In this document: one piece after another, positions 17,595 through 24,934 of the stretch
Layout: each line of letters starts with the position of its first letter
How positions within the stretch are numbered: the stretch's first letter is position 1
From: Thermobifida fusca NBRC 14071 = JCM 3263
GTDB taxonomy: Bacteria; Actinomycetota; Actinomycetes; Streptosporangiales; Streptosporangiaceae
Assembly: GCF_001592045.1 (NCBI RefSeq)
Contig: NZ_BCWB01000052.1
Location: 1 to 38,606, forward strand
Length of the DNA stretch: 38,606 nt
Direction: 5' to 3'
Program-made: the position numbers and the translations under genes
Notes under the pieces: model-generated
What the model was told of the DNA's origin: nothing
Seen by the model: only the letters and a program-made list of their open reading frames with translations
The model's database searches: none

Positions 17595-18011
17595 TCAGCT
17601 GTTGTCCCAGGTGAGGTGGGCGTAGACGCCGTGGTGTCGGGGGGCGAGGGTGCCCCATGTGGTGGCGAGCTGCTCCACCAGAGACAAACCACGCCCGTGC
17701 TCGGCCAGCAGGTCCTCAGGTTTGATCGCGTGCGGGAGGGTGCCCCGGGTGCGGGAAGCAAGGGTACGTACCTCGGTGCGCACCCCATGGGTGTCCATGT
17801 TCACCGTCACATGGAAGGTGTGGCCGGGCTCGCTGGAGCGGGTGCGGCAGATGGCGTTGGTGGCCAGCTCTGAGACGATCAGCACGGCCCGGTCCCCCAC
17901 CTCATCAGGCGCCGTCGTCTACGGATACAACCGGATCGCACCAGCAACAAACCGACGCGCCACGGCGACGCTTGCCGGAATGCCGGGGAATGCGGTGGCG
18001 GCCAGGGTCAT
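17595..18011 (-). pseudogene. RsbW-like HATPase anti-sigma/regulatory kinase, interrupted by an in-frame amber codon
   Basis: Read from ATG 18011, the frame gives TLAATAFPGIPASVAVARRF and VAGAIRLYP (30 residues in all), then TAG (17919-17921). It continues in the same frame for 107 more residues: N-box VLIVSELATNAI, then AEHGRGLSLVEQLATTWG (G2 box). Both halves match the standard ~140-residue actinobacterial HATPase_c family, so the stop interrupts one gene. A shorter 101-residue product could start at an ATG at 17900 but would lack the first helix and strand. The start overlaps the stop of the upstream small gene (ATGA, 18008-18011). It may be a real pseudogene, a sequencing error or a readthrough site. 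A glycine expected in the G1 region (EVRT here) is also missing. Confidence 0.75.
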
Positions 18012-18439
18012 TGCGCTACCCCATCCAACGTCCGGGTGGGGGTGCGGGTGCACACCTGTTGGCCGTAGTAGCCGCGCACCGGATGGGGTGGTTCGTAGGT
18101 GCCGAGGATGTGGTCGAGCAGGTCGAGGTCATCCACGGCCACGGTGTGGCCGGTGACACGGTTACGCGCGGTATACGGGCAGGGGGAGTGGTGCTCATAG
18201 GTGATGGCCCACAAAGCTGAGTACTGCTCAGCGCAGGCAGCAAAGTCCGCATAGTTCGGGATCTGGGGTGGGATCACCCGCGCCTGCCACCGCGAAGACG
18301 ACTCAGGCTCAGACATGGCTCGCCGAGGGCGGGGTGTCTGGAGGACGGGGCGCTGAGCGGGGGCAGGGGGCATGACCAAGGCCACCCCGCACAGTAACAG
18401 GCAAACGATCAGGACGCGCAGAGCGCGCAGAACGCTCAT
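18008..18439 (-). CDS. Small membrane-anchored or secreted protein of unknown function
   Basis: The 143-residue product starts at ATG 18439, chosen because GTGGAGG lies 7 nt upstream. Residues about 4-24 (VLRALRVLIVCLLLCGVALV) are one hydrophobic helix after a basic residue, either a signal peptide or an anchor. The rest is soluble, with ADFAACAEQYSALWAITYEH and cysteines in CPYTA and QVCTRT. I recognise no family. Its stop overlaps the start of the HATPase gene by 4 bp, so the two were one transcription unit, divergent from the XRE regulator. Confidence 0.6.
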   Translation of the reverse strand: MSVLRALRVLIVCLLLCGVALVMPPAPAQRPVLQTPRPRRAMSEPESSSRWQARVIPPQIPNYADFAACAEQYSALWAITYEHHSPCPYTARNRVTGHTVAVDDLDLLDHILGTYEPPHPVRGYYGQQVCTRTPTRTLDGVAQ

Positions 18440-18525
18440 GTAGGCCTCCACAGGGAGTTGCGCCGGCTGGGGATCCGGCGCGCATCTTGGGTACACGCCT
18501 ATGCTGACTCATCACAAATGAATTT

Positions 18526-18649
18526 GCAATGCCAATGTTTAAAGTAGCAGAACGATTTTTTTCGTGCAGCCCTTGATGATATTGACAGCAAGTGAAATGT
18601 CCTGGTCAGAACCGACAAGCGTAGGATCAGAACTGAATCGCAATGCCAA
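18526..18649. promoter_or_regulatory. Divergent regulatory region with paired GCAATGCCAA direct repeats
   Basis: The 226-bp gap between the divergent small membrane gene and the XRE gene carries two near-identical elements: TGAATTTGCAATGCCAA (18519-18535) and TGAATCGCAATGCCAA (18634-18649), sharing a 10-bp core. The second sits just before the XRE ribosome binding site. A consensus -35, TTGACA, lies at 18582-18587, without a convincing -10. The placement suggests binding sites for the XRE protein itself (inference). Confidence 0.5.
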
Positions 18650-18665
18650 CCAGCAGAGGAGTGAC

Positions 18666-19490
18666 GTGGCGGGCAGTCCTACCGTGCGCCGTAAGCGCCT
18701 GTCACGGCGCCTCAGAGAGCTGCGTGAAGCGCGAGGCCTCACCTCAGAGGAGGTCACTCGGCGGGCTGGATTCTCACGCGGCAAGTTGACCCGCATGGAA
18801 CGGGATGAGTGGACCCGTCCCAACCCGGCAGATATTGAGACACTGCTGGATATCTACAAGGTCACTGACCCAGATGAACGGGAAGAGCTCCTCACGCTAG
18901 CCCGTCAAGCCAGACAACGCGGCTGGTGGGTGAGCTACTCCGATGCGTTAGGACGCGGCGCCTACGTCGGCTTAGAGGCTGAGGCAACTCGTATCCGCAC
19001 GGTAGAGCTGATGCTTGTTCCCGGCCTGCTCCAAACGGAGGACTACATCCGGGCGGTACTCCACGGCGATGACATCACCGCCCCCGAAGAAGTCGACCGA
19101 CGTGTTGAGGCCCGACTGCTGCGCCAGCAGATCCTCACACGAGCAGACTCTCCTACGCTGCACGTGATCATCGACGAGTCGGTACTGCGAAAGATCACGC
19201 CACCTTTGCGGCACCAGATGCAGCGACTGCTTGACCTCCAGGAGCCTCACCGCCTCCAGGTGCTCCCGGACCGAATCGGCCCACACGCAGCAGCCACCGG
19301 GGCGTTCACCATCCTGGAGTTCGCTGAAGATCCGACTGTCGTCTATCTAGAGACGACCGATAGTTCACTGATTCTCGAGGAACCAGAAGAAGTCCGCCGA
19401 CACGAGGACCGGTTCAACCGCCTGTGCACCACAGCACTGCCACCCGACGAGTCACGTGAACTCATCCAGCGTCGACTGGACGACCTGTAA
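18666..19490 (+). CDS. XRE-family regulator with DUF5753 domain
   Basis: From GTG 18666 (AGAGGA at 18655-18660) the protein is 274 residues, the family's normal size. An HTH_XRE domain occupies about residues 12-65 (SRRLRELREARGLTSEEVTR, FSRGKLTRMER). The C-terminal DUF5753 follows: LVPGLLQTEDYIRAVLHG and GAFTILEFAEDPTVVYLE. The longer frame from 18564 lacks a ribosome site and is unlike the family. These regulators pair with DUF397 proteins (WhiJ/BldB-like, XRE-DUF397 systems) that affect development and secondary metabolism and behave partly like toxin-antitoxin pairs. Here the gene lies inside the split DISARM locus, opposite in direction to it, with its DUF397 partner 5 bp downstream. Confidence 0.9.
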   Translation: MAGSPTVRRKRLSRRLRELREARGLTSEEVTRRAGFSRGKLTRMERDEWTRPNPADIETLLDIYKVTDPDEREELLTLARQARQRGWWVSYSDALGRGAYVGLEAEATRIRTVELMLVPGLLQTEDYIRAVLHGDDITAPEEVDRRVEARLLRQQILTRADSPTLHVIIDESVLRKITPPLRHQMQRLLDLQEPHRLQVLPDRIGPHAAATGAFTILEFAEDPTVVYLETTDSSLILEEPEEVRRHEDRFNRLCTTALPPDESRELIQRRLDDL

Positions 19491-19495
19491 GGACT

Positions 19496-19693
19496 ATGCC
19501 CATGATGCGCTTCCAGCTCCAATTCCGTAAGTCCTCGTACTCTGGAGCCCGCCACGAGAACTGTGTCGAAGTCGCCGACCTCCCCGGCGCCGCCGCTGTC
19601 CGAGACTCACAGCACCCAGAAGCGGGACACCTCATCTTCCCCGCCGCTGAGTGGCAAGCTTTTCTCAACGCGGTGAAACACGGCCTTATTTGA
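19496..19693 (+). CDS. DUF397 domain protein, partner of the XRE regulator
   Basis: The 65-residue protein is the length of a single DUF397 domain. The motif is complete: FRKSSYSGARHENCVEVADL (about 10-29), then AAVRDSQHPEAG, then HLIFPAAEWQAFL. It starts 5 bp after the XRE stop, with AAGGA overlapping that end. DUF397 proteins occur almost only in actinomycetes next to XRE-DUF5753 genes. The pair is probably co-transcribed and the small protein likely modulates its partner (inference). Confidence 0.92.
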   Translation: MPMMRFQLQFRKSSYSGARHENCVEVADLPGAAAVRDSQHPEAGHLIFPAAEWQAFLNAVKHGLI

Positions 19694-19732
19694 CCATGTC
19701 TCTAACCGTGGAGGTCTCGCCCACGCTCACGG

Positions 19733-19766
19733 GGGCCTTCTTCCACCGCTGCTTCTGAGAAGGCCC
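19733..19766 (+). terminator. Candidate terminator after the XRE-DUF397 pair
   Basis: GGGCCTTCT (19733-19741) pairs with AGAAGGCCC (19758-19766), a 9-bp stem with a 16-nt loop, 40 bp after the DUF397 stop. There is no T tract, so it is only a candidate. Confidence 0.45.
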
Positions 19767-20875
19767 GCACCAGTGTGGTGAGGAAGGGGCGGAAAAGCCA
19801 GTGCGGACCTTGTCGGTGAGATGGTCTGTTACAACAGGTTAGGGTCGCTTCCAGGAGGGATGGCAGCACGCCGCCATGCCTAAGAAGCCAAATCAACGCC
19901 GACTAACCAGACACCATGGGAATCGCGCACGGTCGGCTCGTCGAAGGCAACCAGCCATCCACTGCCGCTGAGTTCTCTTTCTTGACCGTGCAGAACAAGT
20001 GATTCGATGGTTGCGCGACGAAGGCATTGTGCGCACAGTCAGCATGGAGTGTGCCAGCGCCTTGTACCCGCTGCACCTGAGCCCACACACCAGCCAGGGA
20101 GGGCATAGCTTAAATAGTCAAGGTGGAAGCGGCGCCCATGCTCCCCAGAGCAATCCTCGGAACAAACACCGGGACTTTGAACACCAGTCGACGCCGCCCC
20201 TCGGGCCTCTATACCACCAGAAGAACTACCCATACCGGCTATCTGCGGGCTGGATTCCTACGACCTCACCAGAACATGTCGGTATTGGCAGAGCCACTGC
20301 CGCTTCCAACGCCCTCCACACGGCCGCCTCCCCATCGGCAGGCAGGCCACCTACAGGCGTGAACACGTCAAACTCCGCTACGCCGACCATTAGGAGGCCG
20401 AAGCTCTAGGCCACCGAAAACTCAACCATGTTTGGAGAAACCACTATGTGGAGAAGTGAGCAAGGACCTCTATGCTACTCCGAGTTCATCCCCCATTCCA
20501 CCATACGATAACTAGCAATCATAAGTGGCGTCCCAAAAATAGCCACTTCTGACCCCTGAACACCACGGCAGACAAGTGAGGCGCTAACGAGCGACAGTCT
20601 AACTAGCACACCAGTTAAAACAACGACCGCATGAAACCACGCATAATTTCATCCACCCTGACACGCGATATTTCATTCCTTCCTTTTTAACAACCCGACC
20701 AAAAGCCTCACCCTGGACATTTCAGAATATCTCACACCGATCTACACATCCCCTTCAGAGAAATTCGCGCAACGCTAATCGAATTTGATAGACTAATTCC
20801 TGATATATTCCCCCACCTAACCCTTTTCTAAAGAATGGGCATCAAGACACGTGGGTAGCCACTACAGGGATGAGA
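19767..20875. other. Non-coding, increasingly AT-rich stretch downstream of drmMI
   Basis: No convincing gene is seen. On the minus strand, 19903-20106 encodes a short frame with HLFCTVKKENSAAV that faintly resembles the HYLFTVKxNQP stretch of ISAs1-type DDE transposases, possibly a relic. At 20475-20648 on the minus strand an open frame without a start codon would give a hydrophobic peptide (VVVLTGVLVRLSLVSASLVC). From about 20400 to 20875 composition drops well below the window average, with runs such as TTTAATTCGA-like A/T tracts, and all frames are broken. This is probably remnant DNA of the block inserted into the DISARM locus. Confidence 0.45.
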
Positions 20876-23800
20876 TCAATCGAAGAGAGTGTCGGATGAG
20901 ACACACTTGCTTTTCTTGTCGTGCAAGCCCTGAGCAACCTCTTCGGCATAGCGCTCATGGTTCAACTCGAGCAAGCTGTCCAAGATTTCGCGTTGAGCTG
21001 CTGGACCGATGGTATAGCGAAGCTCTTTCCTGCCAACTTTGTGGAATCCGTGGTCGAGTCCCCCCACTGCCTTGAGACGATCCTCCCATCCGTAAGCGCG
21101 GATAACAGCCTCGTCGATAGCCTTGTGAATGCGACGCAGTTCTTCGATGTCGTCATCGGTGCAGTCGGGATCGAAAACCAGGTTGTAAGTCTTAGTAAGT
21201 CCAGCCTGGCGAGAGAGCATCACACCACGGCGGAAAATGTCCAGACGGGAGCCGAGCTCGCGTAGTTCCTCAGTGAGTTCAGGGAGGGGGAAAGTCTCAA
21301 AAACGTCGGAAGGGGTATAGCGGGGATCAGCCCGCATCGATGAACCACGAGCCTTAACCCACCAGTAGTGCGGCGCGCTTGACAGCAAAGCCAACATGGC
21401 AGTGTCATTAGTGGCGAAGATGCCCAACATATGAGAAAACACTTGCCCTGTCGGCACCATGGCTGGCATTACGGTCTTACTCACAAGAGCAATTACGACA
21501 ACTTTATCAAGATTCTCGTTTTTTATCTTCCTAAGAAGAGCCGGGCGCCTTTCTGCATACCTCCACCAATAATCTCTATGTGATTTCCTATTTTTCTTGA
21601 TCCGCTCAGGTTTCACCGATTCTTTGACTTTATTATAACATTCTATATATTTCCTTGCCTCAAATTCAGGCCAGTCATGAAAGTTAATAACCCAACGACT
21701 CGCCGAGCAGTCCGGATTTTCATTCAGGTCCCGCCCATTAAGATAGGGAAACAGTACGTCTTTGTTTCGTGGATCTTTCTGAATAAGTTCTCTTGCACGC
21801 TCTGGGGCCATCGTAAACCCCGTGCCCAAAATAATGCTTCCCTGGAAAGAAACGTTTTTGTTTTCAACCAAGCGTTTCGGGACTCCACTCACCCTGGAAG
21901 CAGGATCAAGCGAAGACGTGATGCCTGAAACTTCCCGGCCATCCAAAATTCTCTTAACTTTATCCGAGAGACGAGATCTACTTCCCCAGATCGCGCAGTA
22001 ATCTAGGGAGGCACTCTTTGACGGCCACGGTTCACTCTTAATAGCTCGTCGTATAGTCACACCATCGGCGACGATTTGATCCAGCCCAACTTCTCGGGTG
22101 TCTCCCTGCGCCAGCGTGTTGGTAGCCAACAGGCCAGTCTGGCCTTTGCCACTGATGACATCATGGGCTCGTAGTGTGAAATAGGCAACGAGGTCCGCGC
22201 TTCCCCGAGTACCGCGGCCTATGCCCTGGACCAGATATTCACGGTAAGCGGTTCCCAAGGAGCCGGTGATTTTTTGCCCGCCCAAGAAAGGTGGGTTTCC
22301 GATCACTGCATCGAACCCGCCTTTCTCAAACACCTCCGGGAACACCAGCGGCCAGTGCACGGGCTTCCTCTTGAAAGCTCCCTCAGGCCAGTCTGTCTCC
22401 AACCACTCTCGGATCTTGCTACGGGCCTCAGCTTCGGCGGTGTCGAGACGGCGAGCAAGATCGGCGGCGGCACGGGATCCTTCTCGCAGACCGCTGTCTT
22501 TCTCTTTGGCGTTGGCTAGCGTCGCCCCCACACACAAATCTGCGAGGAGTTTCACCCGACCGGTCCGCAGCTCCGCATCTGCCAGCAGGGACCGCTTGCG
22601 GTGCAGCGCTTCTACCGATCTCCCCTCAATAGCGGCAAGAGCCCGCCGTTCTTTCGCGACGTCTGCGATGAGCTCCCGAATACCTGCGGTGAAGTCCACG
22701 AGAGCCCGCTCTTTGTGAATCCTCCGGCCCTTCTTCGGGTCCATGTGCATGTACTCGACCTGCTCCAGGGACGTGATCCCAAGCAGGGAGTCGCCCGCCA
22801 CCAACCGGTCGTCAAGAAAAGTGAACGGCCGATGCGGGTCCATGGACACCAGCCACAGCGACAGCTTCGCCATCTCCACGGCCATCGGGTTGATGTCCAC
22901 CCCGTACAGGCAGTGCTCAATGACCTGCCGCCGCGCTTCGATAACCACCGGATCCTCGTCGGCCCCCAGCCCGCCGTCCAAGGGCACATAGTTGCGGACC
23001 CGTTCGTCGCCCTCGGCAATCCACGCCTCGATGAGCCGATCACCCAGATACCGGGCTGCTGCCACGAGGAACGCTGCCGACCCCATGGCAATGTCCGCGA
23101 CCTTCAACTCCAAGATCTTGGCGCTCGACTTGAGCTTCCACTCGTCACGGTTCGCGGTCTGCAACGGTCCCGGCTCGTACACCAAGGGCTCCAGCGCGCC
23201 CTCGACGATTTGTTCCGCGAGGGAACGCGGCGTGTAGTGCGTGCCCGTGTTCTGCCGCAGCGGTGACTCGGTGACATACAGCTCTCCTGGCAGCACCACC
23301 ATGGGCAGGCCACGCAGGTCGGTGCGGAGAATCCCGTAGAACGGCAGCAGCCGTTCCGTCAACGGATAATCGCCTTCCGTCACTGCGAGCAGCTTCTTGC
23401 GGGCCTCTTCCTTGTCCTCGCCCGACAGCGGTGCCAGCCTCTTAGCCACGGCCCGCGGCGAACCGATCCCAGACTTCTTGTACGTGTCCGACACCGCCTT
23501 CGCCAGCCCTTCCACATCGGAATGCCGGGCAGCCAAGGCCTCCAGGTCGGCGAGCCGCACCTCCTCTTCCTCGCCTTCCTTACCAATCAGGCCCACCACG
23601 ACGTCGTCGGCGCGGAACCCATCGAACGCCAGCAGGCCCTCGTACACGTAGCCGATCTGCTCCACGTCCAAAGTGCGGAACGACAGCTTGCGTCGCTCCC
23701 GCGACTTGCCTTTACCAATCTCGACGTACTGGACCGCGCGGAGCATGTGCAGCACCGTGCGGTCGTCGATGTGCAGCGGCAGCCACGCGAACCGGTCCGG

Positions 23801-24934
23801 GTCGAACAGCGACCCGTCGTGCGCGGTCATGCGCAGCCTCGGATGGTCCACCCCACGGTAGGCGGCGTTAAACACGGCGAGCAGCCGGTGCCAGGCCGTG
23901 TACGTGTTCTCCAGCTCCTCTTCGAGGCCTTCCTTCACCCGCTGCTCTAGTTCGGCACAGAGGCGTCCCACCGAATACGCCGTGGCATACAGCTCGTTGT
24001 CGGACGGGAGCAGCTTCCGCTCCTCGGCGAACAGCAGAAACACGATGCGCATCATCACGGTCACCGCGCCCTCGTACACCTCGTGCGCGGAAACGTGCGA
24101 CAGGTCGGGTTCGCCGCGTTGGCGGGCCCACGTGTCGGCGCGACCGATCGCCGCAACCAGCAGCTCCACGGCCCGGCGAACCTGAACTCCGAGGGCATCG
24201 GTGATCTCCTCCTGGGAGTCCAAGCTCTTGCGCAGCAGCGGCACCAGCTGCTCCTCGTCGGGCACGCTGAAGAAACGGCGGCGGCCCAGCAGTGAATAGA
24301 ACGCGCGCACCACAACCCGCTCGGCGGCCTCCGGCCAGGCGACCGCGTCAAACACGGCCGTCGTGGTCACCCCGCCGCGCGGTGCCCACACCAGCACCCA
24401 CCAGCGTCCGTCCGTAGCCAAACCCAGTTCCACACCGTGGTGGCGACACAACTGCGCGAGCCGGTCCACGGGGGTCGCCGACCACTGCTCCCCCTTGATC
24501 CGGGCCATGGGAGACGTGTTCGGCGGGCACACCACGCCGAGAAGCCGCACTGTGTCCGGTTTCGTGTCCTCACCCGGCTCCACCAGGGCGAACGACGGGG
24601 TGACCGTGGTGTCGTGCTCCGGTACGTCCATGGCGAGAGCAGCCACTTCGTCCGCGTCCGTGCGGTACTGCTCCCCCCACTCGAGCAGGCCGCTGAGCAC
24701 GAAGTCGATCCAGCCGCGCTGACCCGTCTCCGGGTCAGCCTGCCAGTCGGCGTGGGCCCGGCGCAGCCTAGCCACCTGCTCCTTATCCAGTGCTTCCAAG
24801 TCCGGCCACGCTTCGCGAAGGACGGGAAGCGACAGGAACGGGCCGCTCACCTCGATCAACGACAACCAGTCCCGGTGCTGCTGGGCACGATCCGGGGCGG
24901 AACGGCGGGGCCGGCGGGAACGAGGGGAACTCAT
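20876..24934 (-). CDS. drmMI: DISARM class 1 adenine methyltransferase DrmMI
   Basis: This 1352-residue Eco57I-like N6-adenine methylase has GTHYTPRSLAEQIV before the catalytic core. The SAM motif I is DIAMGSAAFL (Asp614; the family usually has DxAxGSGxFL, so one glycine is alanine). Catalytic motif IV NPPF is at 880-883. A C-terminal target-recognition region and a helical tail follow. In DISARM it marks host DNA as self. ATG 24934 overlaps the drmD stop (ATGA, 24931-24934). The part encoding about residues 950-1170 (21430-22080) is clearly lower in GC, with AT-ending codons and A/T runs, unlike the rest of the gene. This suggests a transferred recognition module. The next drm gene, drmA, lies 4.9 kb downstream. 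Confidence 0.94.
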   Translation of the reverse strand: MSSPRSRRPRRSAPDRAQQHRDWLSLIEVSGPFLSLPVLREAWPDLEALDKEQVARLRRAHADWQADPETGQRGWIDFVLSGLLEWGEQYRTDADEVAALAMDVPEHDTTVTPSFALVEPGEDTKPDTVRLLGVVCPPNTSPMARIKGEQWSATPVDRLAQLCRHHGVELGLATDGRWWVLVWAPRGGVTTTAVFDAVAWPEAAERVVVRAFYSLLGRRRFFSVPDEEQLVPLLRKSLDSQEEITDALGVQVRRAVELLVAAIGRADTWARQRGEPDLSHVSAHEVYEGAVTVMMRIVFLLFAEERKLLPSDNELYATAYSVGRLCAELEQRVKEGLEEELENTYTAWHRLLAVFNAAYRGVDHPRLRMTAHDGSLFDPDRFAWLPLHIDDRTVLHMLRAVQYVEIGKGKSRERRKLSFRTLDVEQIGYVYEGLLAFDGFRADDVVVGLIGKEGEEEEVRLADLEALAARHSDVEGLAKAVSDTYKKSGIGSPRAVAKRLAPLSGEDKEEARKKLLAVTEGDYPLTERLLPFYGILRTDLRGLPMVVLPGELYVTESPLRQNTGTHYTPRSLAEQIVEGALEPLVYEPGPLQTANRDEWKLKSSAKILELKVADIAMGSAAFLVAAARYLGDRLIEAWIAEGDERVRNYVPLDGGLGADEDPVVIEARRQVIEHCLYGVDINPMAVEMAKLSLWLVSMDPHRPFTFLDDRLVAGDSLLGITSLEQVEYMHMDPKKGRRIHKERALVDFTAGIRELIADVAKERRALAAIEGRSVEALHRKRSLLADAELRTGRVKLLADLCVGATLANAKEKDSGLREGSRAAADLARRLDTAEAEARSKIREWLETDWPEGAFKRKPVHWPLVFPEVFEKGGFDAVIGNPPFLGGQKITGSLGTAYREYLVQGIGRGTRGSADLVAYFTLRAHDVISGKGQTGLLATNTLAQGDTREVGLDQIVADGVTIRRAIKSEPWPSKSASLDYCAIWGSRSRLSDKVKRILDGREVSGITSSLDPASRVSGVPKRLVENKNVSFQGSIILGTGFTMAPERARELIQKDPRNKDVLFPYLNGRDLNENPDCSASRWVINFHDWPEFEARKYIECYNKVKESVKPERIKKNRKSHRDYWWRYAERRPALLRKIKNENLDKVVVIALVSKTVMPAMVPTGQVFSHMLGIFATNDTAMLALLSSAPHYWWVKARGSSMRADPRYTPSDVFETFPLPELTEELRELGSRLDIFRRGVMLSRQAGLTKTYNLVFDPDCTDDDIEELRRIHKAIDEAVIRAYGWEDRLKAVGGLDHGFHKVGRKELRYTIGPAAQREILDSLLELNHERYAEEVAQGLHDKKSKCVSSDTLFD

